Source: Warburgia ugandensis (Eukaryota > Streptophyta > Magnoliopsida > Canellales > Canellaceae). Taken from it: DNA of 64,000 nt. The stretch lies in the NCBI GenBank assembly GCA_035236585.1, contig CP141128.1, positions 22,225,618 to 22,289,617 on the forward strand. The letters are read 5' to 3'. Both the position numbers and the translations under genes were made by a program. Positions 46,318 through 57,539 of the stretch are shown here, in pieces; position 1 is the stretch's first letter, and each line of letters opens with the position of its first letter. A model generated the notes under the pieces. That model was not told the origin of the DNA. It was given only the letters and a program-made list of their open reading frames with translations, and searched no databases.

Positions 46318-46682
46318 GTCTTGCGTCAGGTGCTTGCCGGCAAGGGGGAAGTTGAAGATGATTCTATTATTTCTTTCTTATAAATGAATATGCATTTGTA
46401 TATTAGTTTGTGAGGAAGAAATGAAAATTATCTCTAGCTTCTTAAAAGATGGCAACCCTTGTGTCAGGTAGTCAGCCGGCAAGGGGGAAGTTGAAGATGA
46501 TTCTATTATTTCTTTCTTACAAATAAATATACATTTGTATATTAGTTTGTGAGGAAGAAATGAAAATCATCTTCAGCTTCTTAAAATATGGCCACCCTTG
46601 CGTCAGGTAGCCGGTAGGTAGTGAAGCTGAAGATGATTTTAATGAAAATCATCTTCAGCTTTTTAAAAACTATGGCAACCCC
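46318..46682 (+). repeat. LINE C leader: three tandem hairpin units
   Basis: Units lie at about 46318-46458, 46460-46599 and 46600-46682. Each opens with a GTCAGGT and GCCGGCAAGGG-like block and holds a GAAGATGATT arm and an AATCATCTTCAGCTTCTT arm that can pair. In unit 3 the spacer is gone, leaving 17-bp perfect arms (46624-46640 and 46645-46661) around the loop AATG. Copy B has two units and copy A one. Function is unknown. Confidence 0.8.
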
Positions 46683-46722
46683 AACATGACATGAATCGAA
46701 AACTGACATTTGCTCAAGCTAG

Positions 46723-46925
46723 GGCGTTCCCCATAAGTTACGTGTTGCATCGGATCCCGGATGCGATGAAAAATAGCCAAGGGTTGCTAGGGCGTTCTCC
46801 CAGAAGCGACGCGCTACATCGGATCTCGGGTGTAGTGAAAAATGGGCAAGGGCTGTTAGAGCGTCCCCTCGGAAACGACGCGTTGCATCAGAACCCAGGT
46901 GCAGTGAAAAGTGGACATGGGTTCA
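46723..46925 (+). repeat. LINE C leader: three repeats of about 63 bp
   Basis: The repeated theme is GCGACGCG, GCATCGGATCCCGGGTG, AGTGAAAAATGGGCAAGGG, CCC. The same three repeats occur in copy B (35067-35270) and copy A (19793-19990). They precede the endonuclease region. The first repeat is CpG-rich for this window. Confidence 0.8.
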
Positions 46926-46989
46926 TAACATGGAGGTCGAGAAAGGCGATAGTAAATAGGGTATCTCCAAAACATAAGATTCACATCGC

Positions 46990-49811
46990 TACATAAAATA
47001 TAGGGACACTGACAAGTAAGAGTTTGGAGTTAGTAGACACGATGAAACGTAGGAGAGTCAACATCACTTGTATCCAAGAAACCAAGTGGAAATGGGCTAA
47101 AGCTAAAGAAATAGATGGGTATAAATTATAGTATGTAGGAAAGGAAAATAATAGAAATGGCGTAGGAATAATAGTGGATAAGGAATTAAAGGATAAAGTT
47201 GTGGACGTTAAAAGAATCAATGATAGAATTATAATAATAAAAATGATTCTAGGAGAGCAGATTATAAATATTATAAGTGCATATGCACCACAAGTAGGGT
47301 TATAAGATATAATTAAGAGACAGTTTTGGGAAGATATGGAGAGAGTCATGCAAGAAATTCCCAACACTGAGGGGCTATTTATACGAGCAGACTTACATGG
47401 CCATGTAGGAAAAGATAAGGAAGGATATGATAGAATACACGAAGGGTATGGTATAGGTGAACGAAACGAGATGGGGGAGAATATCCTTGATTTTGCTTTG
47501 TCATATAACCTATCCATTGCAAATACACTCTTTAAGAAGAGGGATGAACACAATAACCTTTAAAAGTGGACTTCATAAAAGCCAAATAGACTTTTTTCTA
47601 CTTAGGAATAATGAACGATCTACATGTAAGGATTGTAAGGTGATACCCGGTGAGAGTTTAACCTCACAACATAGGTTAATGGTTATGGATATTCATATCA
47701 AAAGATGGAGTAAAAGAACTGAACTTAATACACGTCCAAAAACTAAGTGGTGGAACTTAAAAGGAGAGAATAACCTCATTCAAAAATAAGTTGATGGTAG
47801 AAGGAAATTGGAACTAAGAAACAAAAGTAAATACCATGTGGACTAATATGGCTGAGTCCATTAAGAAAGTGTCAAAAGATGTCTTAGGAGTATCTAAAGG
47901 TAAAAGGCTATTAACAAAGGAAACATGGTGGTGGAATGAAATAGTGCAAAAAGCTATTAAAGAAAAACGAATGCGTTTTAAAGCATGACAGAAGATTAGA
48001 AATAATGAAAACTATGAACAATATAAGAATGCTAAAAACATTGCTAAGAGAATAGTGAGGCTAAACTTAAAGCATATGATGAGCTCTATGATAGACTAGG
48101 AACAAGAGAAGCTGAGAAAGATGTGTTTAAACTTGCAAAAGTAAGAGAACAGAAGGGTAAGGACTTAGAGCATGTTAGGTGCATTAGAAGCGATGATCAA
48201 AGGGTATTAGTCAAAGATGATGAGATCAAACAAAGGTGGGAAATATACTTTCAAAAATTGTTAAATGACAATGGCTCTGAGAATATAGGGATTGAAAATA
48301 CTATAAATCTAAATAACATTGGATATTATAGATATGAACGTAGGATTAGAATACTTGAAGTAAAGGAGGCCTTGAGAAAGATGAAATTAGGAAAGGCCAT
48401 GGGGCTTGATGGTATGCCAATAGATGTTTGGAAGCATATGGGAGATATTGGGGTAGTTTGGTTGACCAAGTTGTTTAACAAGATTATAAAATCAAAGAAA
48501 ATGCCTGATGAGTGGAGGAAAAGCTCTATTGTACCAATCTAGAAGAATAAAGGAGACATTCAGAGTTGCACTAATTATCAAGGGATCAAACTTATGAGCC
48601 ACACCATGAAACTTTTTGAAAGAGTGATTGAGAAGAGGCTACGACATGAAACAAGTGTATCGGAGAATCAGTTTGGTTTCATGCCTGGGAGGTCTACCAT
48701 GGAAGCTATTTTCTTACTAAGACAATTAGTAGAGAAATATAGGGAGAGGAGAAAAGACCTCCACATGGTCTTTATCGACTTAGAGAAAGCTTATGATAGA
48801 GTCCCTAGAGAGTTAATATGGAGGGTGTTGGGTGGTAAAGGGGTTTCTCAGGGGTATATAGACATAATTAAAGATATGTATGAGGGAGAAGTAACAAATG
48901 TTAAGAACATTAGTGGCGTGACTGGTGATTTTCCTGTCACTGTTGGATTGCACCAAGGATCGGCATTGAGTCCATACCTTTTCACATTGGTTATGGATGA
49001 GTTAACAAAACATTTGCATGAGGAGATTTCCTGGTGCATGCTATTTGTAGACGATATAGTCCTACTTGATGAGACAAGGGAGGGTGTAAACATAAAGCTA
49101 AAGTTATGGAGAGAAGCATTAGAATCTGAAGGATTTAAAATTAGTCGAACTAAGATAGAATATTTGGAATGTAATTTTAGCAAGGAGAGTAGGAGTGGAA
49201 CACTAGTCAAGATTGATAACCAAGAAGTCCCCGTGAAAGACCACTTTCGATACTTAGGATCATTGATCCATGAGAGTGGAGAGATTGAGAGGGAGGTTAC
49301 CCAGAGACTCCAAGCGGATTGGAACAAATGGAGATGTGCATCGGGTGTTTTATGTGATCGGTAGGTGCCACTCAAACTAAAGGAAAAATTCTATAGGATG
49401 GCTATAAGGCCAGCCATGCTCTATGGATCAGAGTGTTGGGCAGTTAAGGAACATCATACTCATCAGATGAGTGTTGCAGAAATGAGGATGTTGAGATGGA
49501 TGAGTGGTAAGACAAGAAAGGATAGAATTAGAAATAAAAATATTAGAGGAAATTTAGGGATAACACCAATAGGTAACAAGATGAGGGAGATTAGACTTAG
49601 ATGGTTTGGACATGTTCAAAGGAGACCAACAACGGCACCAGTTAGAAGGAGTGAGGCAATACAAGTTGAAGGTTCTAAAAGGGCAAGGGGAAGGCCCAAA
49701 AGAACGTGGATAGAAGTGGTGAGGAATGATTTAAAAACTTTGGGATTAAATGAAGCCATGGTGTTTAATAGAGTGGAATGGAGGAATAAGATTCATGTGG
49801 CCTACTCCTAA
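46990..49811 (+). pseudogene. LINE C endonuclease-reverse transcriptase (broken)
   Basis: The apurinic-type endonuclease (about 46990-47780) retains QETKW, ADLHGHVGKD, a GERNEMGENILDFALSYNL run and the SQIDFFLLR motif, with shifts. RT (48065-49811) is open in one frame except for TAG at 48540-48542 and TAG at 49362-49364 (tryptophan in copy B). It shows [40 protein letters not shown], and catalytic FVDD where the other copies have FADD. The RTE C-terminal domain (GSECWAVKEHH, MLRWMSG, RLRWFGHVQRRP, RGRPKRTWIEVV) ends at TAA 49809-49811. A 4-base loss at about 48057 breaks the frame between domains. Its enzyme would nick DNA and prime cDNA synthesis at the tail. Confidence 0.9.
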
Positions 49812-49856
49812 TTGGGATAAGGTCTTGATGATGATGATGATTGCTATACAATCATT

Positions 49857-50376
49857 GCTTTACATGGTCAGGAAAATACTTATGGCAAATATTAACCTAA
49901 AATCTTTCCACTGAATCTCTCCACATCGTCAAAATGTATACACTTTGCTGTGGGCCACTATTGAGCTGTCTCTCCCGTCATGACAAAAGTGGCTATTGCC
50001 ACCTGTCTATCCTCGGGTAATTTCATCGCTTTGAAGATAATTTCTATCTCATTGATCCATGTTTCCGCAGCTTAAGGCCCTTCCTCTCCATCAAACTTCG
50101 GGGCTAACTTCTTAAATTGTTCTAATAACGTATCCTCTCTTCCTGCCGTCACAGCTGGTCCCCTTCTCCAGCCTCTTTTCTTTGACCACGAGCCACTAGC
50201 CTTTGCCTCACTCTGAAGGAGAAGCTCTACTATGTCATCCACTGCATTGCCCTGATTTCCTGCATTCTCTTGTTCCTCTATTAGAGGGGGCTGCTCCTCT
50301 GCAAGGGCATGCTGTTCCTCTGTAGGGGGGGCTCATTAGCTGGCAACTGGACATTGGCTCTGGGTCTCTTAGGCAT
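49857..50376 (-). pseudogene. Gag-only gypsy copy 2: N-terminal part of gag
   Basis: In minus sense it starts MPKRPRANVQL at 50376. After a shift it gives VDDIVELLLQSE, REDTLLEQFKKLAPKFDGEE and ETWINEIEIIFKAMKLPEDRQV (about 50160-50020), then decays to the LINE C site. It matches gag copy 1 block for block. No primer site or LTR was found between 50376 and 50755, so the 5' end is missing or too diverged. Confidence 0.75.
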
Positions 50377-50755
50377 GATCTGTATATGTTCATCAGTGGA
50401 GAAGTCCTAGTAAGTTTCCTACTTAGTCTATCTAGTAAACCTAAAACATATAACTTATTGTTGGTGCTTTGGGGCACTAGCTGTTTGTCTGTGAACCTAA
50501 AACATATAGACTTAGTCTCAATTGTCTTCACCTATGAATAAGAAAGTGTTGGTAGCATCAACTTTTTGCATCTATGTTGTCTCTGACATATTGCCTAGGC
50601 CATAGAAACTTCTATAATTTATATTATTTATTATCTGAGTGTTTACTTTCTCATTCCAGTAATAAATTTCTCGAGGAGTATTCTTGTTGTGTTGGGCGCT
50701 ACTGTTGTGTAGTCTCTATTAAAATCTTGGTTTTACATCATTCTTATATATGATT
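50377..50755. other. Gap without recognised gene
   Basis: A short duplicated phrase, ACCTAAAACATATA, occurs at about 50437 and 50496. Otherwise nothing is recognised. Confidence 0.4.
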
Positions 50756-52200
50756 TTACTCAATAAACTTGGACTTTATTTCAAAAGCTATCCAAAGCTG
50801 TATCTTGGTTTTCTCAGTTTGTAACATATGTTGCTGTTCAGGAGTCAAGTTCTTAATTTGAAGGGGTAGAGTACATATCCTATGCTTTTCATGACGACCT
50901 ATGTAACTTTGCGGGTGTAATTTGAAAACCATTAACACGTGACAGAAGCAGGCTGTATGATGTTTCTTATTGGTGCACTGAAATATTTCTGGACAAAAAC
51001 CGTTTGTGCAGCTACTTATGTCATTAATGGGCTTCCTTATACTCCACATGACCATAGAAACCGTTCTTAGCTGTTCCGAGCATTATGTCTACTTCGGTTA
51101 TTTATGTTCAATGGGGCTATATTTGCTATGTAATGCATCTCAGCTTGTCAACATAGGTTGCTTTCTGCCAGGCTATTGATTTACAATATGCATCTGATAC
51201 AGTCATGGAATTTTGGGTATTGGTACTACTCTTTTGAGTCAGTAAAGATTTTCACCTAATGCCTTGCCATCTCTGGTGAGAGTGAAGTCTATAACCAACC
51301 CATCATCCCCTACCCCCCCACACTCTTACTGCATCTTTCATGTTCAATGTTTAGAGGAAGACACCTTACAACCTTCTAGTGTCTTCTATTTCATCAACTT
51401 CTCCAGGCAAGGTCACATTTTTCCATCATATCATATTTGGTTCAGCAGTATTAAACGTCTCGCACTCATTGTCATCATCATCAGAGACTGTATCAACGGA
51501 TATTAGTTATCCTATTTCTTTGTAGATGGTATCACGACCTGCAGGTTTTCAGGCATGATAGAGGAGATAGAAGCCTCTATGCTGTAATGACACATTGGAG
51601 ATCGTCCTTAGACCATCTACCAAGTTTTAAAGAGGTGCAAGGGCGTTTTTTAACTATAGCAATTAGATGGTACCATTAGTAGGTACAAGCCTAGGATTGT
51701 CGCCAATCTTGTTGTGAAGAAAGCAATTGTCAGATTTATGATAGCCTTGGCAAATCACTCCTGTTGGTCTCTACCAAAGTTGGATGTGTAGAATGCTTTC
51801 CTGTGTGGGTTGGTTGGAAGAAGATGCATAAGTGGGGCAATCAGAGGGGTATGATATTGCAACTATAGTTTGTTTTTTGTGTCATCTAAAGAAATCCATA
51901 TATTGACCACAACGAGCACTACAAGTTCGTTTGAGCATCTATAATATAAAGAGCAGATAAGAGTAATACAGGAATAAGTTAATTAATCCTTTGTTCTTGA
52001 AGGCATGTGTTTAGGCAATTTAGTCGTGTTGGATTATGATAGTGACATCGTGTTTATTGATTGTTATATTGTGGAGATAGAGAGAGTGAGTGAGTGACCC
52101 AAAGAAAAAGAAAATTTTCTTGACATGGAATACTTGGAAGAATTGAACCATATTTTGGGAGTTGAATCTAAAGAACCACGCTAATGGCCAAGGAAACCTA
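50756..52200 (+). pseudogene. Decayed Ty1/copia integrase and RT
   Basis: Plus-strand fragments include an AATYVINGLP run (about 51010) equivalent to the copia integrase C-terminal YLINRLP, and LPKLDVxNAFLCG (about 51776-51815), equivalent to the RT motif LDVxNAFLHG. A LKKSIY piece (about 51887) corresponds to KKSLYGLKQ. Stops and shifts occur every few dozen bases. No LTRs were recognised. It is much older than the nested copia at 40-46 kb and runs in the opposite direction. Confidence 0.6.
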
Positions 52201-52630
52201 GAAGAGCTATGTACTAGATCTCTGAAAAAGGTTAGGCATGGTATGCATGGTAACAAACCAATTGGAAAGAATCGTACCATTTCCTAGGTGTTGAAATCCA
52301 AAGAACAACAGGACCAGTCGCAAAGTAACCTAGAAGAGAGTATCTTTTATATCGAAGGTATGGTGCATAACAAACTAGACGATACACATGTAGTTCTTAA
52401 AACAAAGTCATTGGAAAGTTAGGAGTAAAGGTTCAGGATCCACTTATAGGAATATGGTAGTAGCTTTGCCAAATTTTCATTATATTGACTTAATATGACC
52501 TATGTGATAAATCATGAGGCTTGCATATACATGATGTCAAGATGTCTGAGATTTCATGTTCAAACAATAAAAGGGATTATAGATGTGGGATAATATCCAT
52601 AGTTTGAGGATTGGCTAGCAGGGAGATTAG
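52201..52630. other. Gap without recognised gene
   Basis: It may be the tail of the decayed copia. A phrase of about 30 bases recurs loosely (ACCTAGAAGAG at about 52196 and 52329). AATCC at 52631-52635 is the left duplication of the next LTR. Confidence 0.4.
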
Positions 52631-52635
52631 AATCC

Positions 52636-54800
52636 TGTTGATGTTTTCCGCAAGTGCACGGGCTATTGTAGTATAGCTAATGCAAGTACGGGTCGATCCC
52701 ACATGGACGCGCTTTAAGATTTTGGAGCTTTTAATAAAATTTAATTATTTAAAATTCAAATTAATTGACAAAAATTAACCGAAAGAAATCAGACTTCATC
52801 TTCAGTTTAACAGTGAAATTCTAGATGTCTCATTCCAGAAAGAATAGAAAAAGAAACAATAAAGCCTTAACTAAACTAAAACTAGAAAAAATTAAGAAAA
52901 ATCTAATTCCCTAGCTTAAGTATTGTCCAATTTCTTCACTTCTGGTATCACAAACTTTGATCAAACTCCATCAATATATTCAACATGTCCTTGATTAATG
53001 ATTTGACGGAGGACTTTATTAGATTCATCAAATTTTTAGAGATCTAATTGAATTAAGGAATCTAGAATTAATGGCTTAGATCTGTTTTCAAAACCCAAAT
53101 TGAAGATTAGAAACAGCAATTAAACTAGAAACTATCCTAAAAATATGTTATAAAATTTAATTGAAATTCTGAATTAAAACAGACAAGAAATTAGAGTTTT
53201 TCCGTGGTTAAACTAGAACCAAACTAGAACCTTTGATTTGGTTATAACTACGGAATAATACAGAACATGAATAACTAAAACTGGAATAACATAAAACGCC
53301 AATTTAACAGTAATAGGATAGGAAATGTAATTTATATTCTTCCAAGGGCAAAATTGGAATTTTATTTTGAAACTTCCCCAAAACTCCCATAAAACAGAGT
53401 TTGCTAGAGGAGATCGCCGAAAACGAGGACGCTGCTGATGGTGCTGGCCTGGGTGGAGAGCTGTGGCGTTGGGGTAATGGGTTCATGCCTGACTGATGAA
53501 GATCCGAGCTGGTGCTTGGTGAGGCATCGACGAGTGGGTGTGCTGGCCGGAGTAGATGGGAGCAAAGGAGACGACTCCTACTGAGGAAGACGACGCCGGA
53601 GATGGGAACTTGGGCGTCCACCAACTCTGGGCGTTGTTTGGTTCTGGTCTGGCTTGATGGAGGCAGGGGCCGGTGCTGGCGTCGTCCACGACTGTTCTGT
53701 GCTGATTAAATGAAAAGACCGGAGGTTCTGGGTTCCAAAACCGAAGGGGGAAAGAGAGAGGGGACGAGATAGAAGAGGAGAAAGGAGAGTGGAGCCGGCT
53801 GACTGGGGTGGTTGAGTAGGGGAGAGGATGGTAGATAGAGAGATGCTGGGCGGTAAAGGAGAAACCAGAGGAGGGCTGGTTTGATGAATCAGAAAAGGGA
53901 CAAAAAAAAGCTGGCCGGTAATGGGAAGAGTTGGGAAAGGATGTGGGATGGAATGTGGGGTGACCAATAGAAAGGGTAGATGGCTTGTGTGGCGAATGGA
54001 GACTGGGTAGAGGTGAGCGAGAGTGCACGAGAGGGGGGGAAAGAGAGAATCAGATGTGCGCTTAAGCCTGGCTGGTGATGACGATGCCTGGCTAAGCAGA
54101 AGCCGGTGTTGTAAAGAAAGATAGTAGAGGGTGCGACAAGGGAAACTGGAATACGGGAAGGTGCAGTGAACAAAAACAAAAGAAGAAAGGGAGTGGTTGT
54201 GAACGTAAGAGAGCTGTGGAAAGAGAAAACTAGAATTGAGAAAGCAAGAAGAAAACAATAACGAAAAGCAAAATGGAAAGCATAAAAACAAGGAGGATGA
54301 AGAATGTAAGCAACGGAAACAACCAAAACTGCCAAACTCCAAACTTCTCCAAACTCCAAAAACTTTCTCACTCCCTATGGTTTCCCCTCTTTATAATTTT
54401 TTTCTTCCTAATTTTCCTCCTCCTCTTTCCTTGAAGGGTTAGTTTCCTATTAGGAAACTTCCTCCTCTTCCATTAGGAAATTTTCTTCTTTTAGGAACCC
54501 TCCATCCCTTGCCTTAATGATCTTCAAACTGATTTGCACCGTTGAAATTAAATCTGAGCCATCCAACCCTCCTTTAGTTGATCTGCAAAACGAAAGAGTA
54601 GATTAGAGTCATCTAAACCATACATTAAGCATCCACTTAGCTCAATTGATCTTCTGACTGTTAATTTTGACAATTTACGGTTGGATGGTCGATTTGAGCT
54701 AATTCTTATATTTCATCCAAAATATTACCAAATTAGTAAGTTAGATTGTCTAATTAAATGCTAAACTAGGGGTCTTTTAGCCAAAATTAAATACATAACA
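52636..54800 (-). mobile_element. Solo Athila-like LTR with AATCC duplication
   Basis: This 2165-bp LTR begins TGTTGATGTTTTCCGC and ends AAATACATAACA. AATCC lies at 52631-52635 and 54801-54805. It is related to the LTR at 57831-59582 at both ends and in the block TCTGAGCCATCCAACC (about 54553 and 59353). No internal region is present. The long minus frames at 53304-54371 (up to 254 codons, Ser/Phe/Pro-rich) come from its purine-rich strand and lack domains. Confidence 0.9.
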
Positions 54801-54805
54801 AATCC

Positions 54806-55620
54806 ATATGTCATTGTTTTTCAATATTTAGATATAAAATGGTAAGAGATCACATACAAGTAATTAGTTGCAGGTTGCTGCATTCTAATTAGTGGATGCT
54901 TAGTTTCAAGGAACAAGTAGAAACAAAGGCCAATTTACTATGAGGCAGAGCACAGAGCTATGTTTTACATTACAAGGTTACTAACATGGAATAGATCCTT
55001 TGTGCAAGATGGTCTACGCCTGAAACAGTCACTTTTATTGTATGATAATTGGAATACTGTCAAATGTCTCAAAATCCAGTTTTCATATTATGAAGAATGA
55101 ATGAATCTCACATAGAAGTTGTGAGATCATGTTGTATTTATACTTGTAAGTACTGAGTATAAAATTACAGAAACATCCCCAACATGGGATGTTACATCAG
55201 TTGAGCCAAAGGAAGGTAGGTTTGGTAAGTCTTATACAAGAAAAAACAGGATCAAGGAATATACTGGTTTCATAACAGAAAGGGAGGCTTCTGACAGAAA
55301 TAACAGACAAGAGGACAGAAATCGGTTACTGTCAGAGGAAGAACATCTGGCAGAAGAAGGATAAAGGGAAGGGATGGGAAAAGAGGAAGGGTATCCAAGA
55401 ACTGAGAATAGAGGGAGGATCTAGCTCCTCGAAAGCTAGAGTTGTATTCTGAGAAAAGTTGTAACAAAACCAGTACATGTACATTTCGTATTAGCTGAAT
55501 CTATCAGCTTGCTTCATTGTAGTTGAAAATCTGTAATTGGAATTTGATTACCATTGGTTTGAATTAGTTGATTCTATCATAGGATAACTGGTACTAAAAG
55601 TTCTGCACGGAATTATAGAT
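54806..55620. other. Gap, possibly LTR-derived, no gene
   Basis: A TTGTATTTATACTTGTAAG segment (about 55132) looks like an LTR promoter. The stretch TATCAGCTTGCTTCATTGTAG (about 55502-55522) resembles LTR-end text, but no partner LTR or duplication was found. A purine-rich part lies at 55270-55440. Confidence 0.35.
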
Positions 55621-56720
55621 TTAAAAAATGATAAAATGTCCAATATATACGTGGATACAGAAAATACCATCACAGTTCAGGATTGAGATTACTTTCAAAT
55701 GGATACAGAATCACCACCGTTGCTTTTCAAGAAAGAAGGAAGATCACCACCCTTGGATACAGAACGTCACCATCAAGAGATACAGATCTTTAAGGGAAGA
55801 TTTGAGCTCTCTCCACAAGGACACAAGCGCACCCCCTTGAGGAAGGATCCAACACGTCTCACCACACTTGAATCACATGTGATACAGAAACGCCTAGCCT
55901 AAATGTCCTCTGACCTATCTTAGCTTCACTTGGAAGAAAAATGTCCAAAATCCAACACAGAAAAAGGCATCCAAAACAACAAGAGAAAAATGTCCAAATA
56001 AGCTTGAAATGAACTTGAACTAATCCCTATTCTTAATGTACAATTGGGTATTTATAGATGGCAACAACCCTTCCACATTAGGCAAGTACAATTTACCAAA
56101 GTTACCTTGTAATTATACAAATTACTTAACCTATACAAAGTTTTTAAATATATGATCCTTAACTTCCAAGATATTTCTAAACTTACCCACATGTTAAAAC
56201 CTACTTCGAAGTATTACTAAACATATCTAAGCAACTTCTAAAGTGTAACAATGGATATTGGTAAGCTCATAAGCTTCTAGATCTCTCTAGCTAAAACTTT
56301 CCAAATCAAAGGATAAGAATCTTTGACTTAGTCCCCCATTGACCCCTTAATCAAGAAAGCCATGTAGGGGGCATTTTGACATGCTAATCTTAGAAACTTT
56401 TGATTTGTCCTTCCTTAATCACTGAGGCACTCATCTCGATCGTCCAAGCCATCATGTCCCAAGCAAATCTCTAGATTTAATCCAAGACGTCTAATAGGTG
56501 CTAAAATAGGCGTCTTTTGATTTTGACCCAAAAAATTTGATTTTGGATGATCCAAATGACTATCATCCATGTTGATGATGCCTTCACATCCATGACCAAT
56601 CTTGCCTATGGTGTTACATTCCAAGAGAATTTTAGGTAGATTTTGGCCATTCAAAGCTAGATCACCTAGATAGCTATTGATCTTCTTCAATTTGCTATCA
56701 ATCTCGAAAGCTTTAGACAC
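55621..56720 (-). mobile_element. Gypsy LTR, copy 2 (related to 30251-31250)
   Basis: Landmarks shared with the copy at 30.3 kb are GGATACAGAATCACCACCG, CACCACACTTGAATC, TTTATAGATGG, CCACATTAGG and ACATCCATGACCA. Ends are not defined. The minus frame 56415-56720 is open, but only its distal half has similarity to the other copy, so coding is not claimed. Confidence 0.55.
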
Positions 56721-57539
56721 TTCTATGTCATTCTTCCTGAGTTGAAAAAAACTCGACCTCTAGTTGACCACATCATCTTTTCCAAATTTCTTTAAGCACC
56801 AAAGGAATTGTAACATGTTTGTCTGCTGTTGATTCTTTATCTCAACAATACGACGACAAAATTCATAGCATCAAAAAAATTGTAACTAGCATAATCTGTT
56901 GTAGTAATTGTAGTCTTGGGAAACTCAAAAGTGTTTTTTACTCTCTTTCGTGGCTTTGGAAGAAAATGCACCAATGGTTTGATTCCTTCATGTGATTTTT
57001 TGTTGATGTCATCGAGGACAGGAATCTACTTCTTACAAGTTTTTGGGAAACCATTCTTTGTAGTTGGAGTCTAATAGCACAATAAGTGTATAGTAAGGAA
57101 CGATTAAACTATGCATGGGGCCGAGCCTACCTACCTTCCCTTGCTTGTAAAGCTTTGATGGATGGATGAAGCTTGGGTGAAACTAAGTGGAGTTATGAAT
57201 CAATTGATGTTGAAGAATCAACGGATGAGTTGTGGTTAGCGGTGAAATTCCACTGGAATCCAGGGCTAGATGAAAAATCAAGTGGCTGGACATTCTAATA
57301 AAAGTTGTAGTATAGGTGCTCAAATGAGCGCTACAATTTCCACTCTTTTTCGAGCAGTTGCGGTATCTCGTCCCCAATACAGATTTTTTGTTCATTTTTT
57401 CTGAAAATGGTCGATGGCTTTAGCTTGAAAAGGGGACACCGCTTCAAAGGTAGGTTTGGCATTAGAACTTTTGTTTATAATTTAATCATTTACATTGATA
57501 AAGAATCGGGGTGAGGAAGAGCGTTAACCTATTCTGTGA
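56721..57539. other. Gap; weak minus-strand coding flavour, unassigned
   Basis: Minus translation of 56760-57060 has readable stretches (for example KPLVHFLPKPRKR) interrupted by stops. I recognise no family. It may be an internal part of the element whose LTR lies on the left. Confidence 0.3.

Larger units (their letters stand above)
46276..49839 (+). mobile_element. RTE-type LINE copy C, full length with 17-bp duplication
   Basis: This element of about 3.56 kb starts AACTCCGCCAATG and ends GGTCTTGATGATGATGATG. It is flanked by ATTGCTATACAATCATT at 46259-46275 and 49840-49856, a perfect duplication as left by target-primed reverse transcription. It holds a repeat-rich leader (46318-46925) and one long coding region with endonuclease and RT, damaged by a few lesions. 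It inserted antisense into a gypsy gag and lies sense to the BTB exon. Confidence 0.95.

Noticed and set aside
53304-54371. Long overlapping minus frames (up to 254 codons, Ser/Phe/Pro-rich)
   Set aside because: They lie entirely inside a solo LTR with a perfect duplication, overlap one another in several frames, and have no domain. They are a by-product of a purine-rich plus strand.
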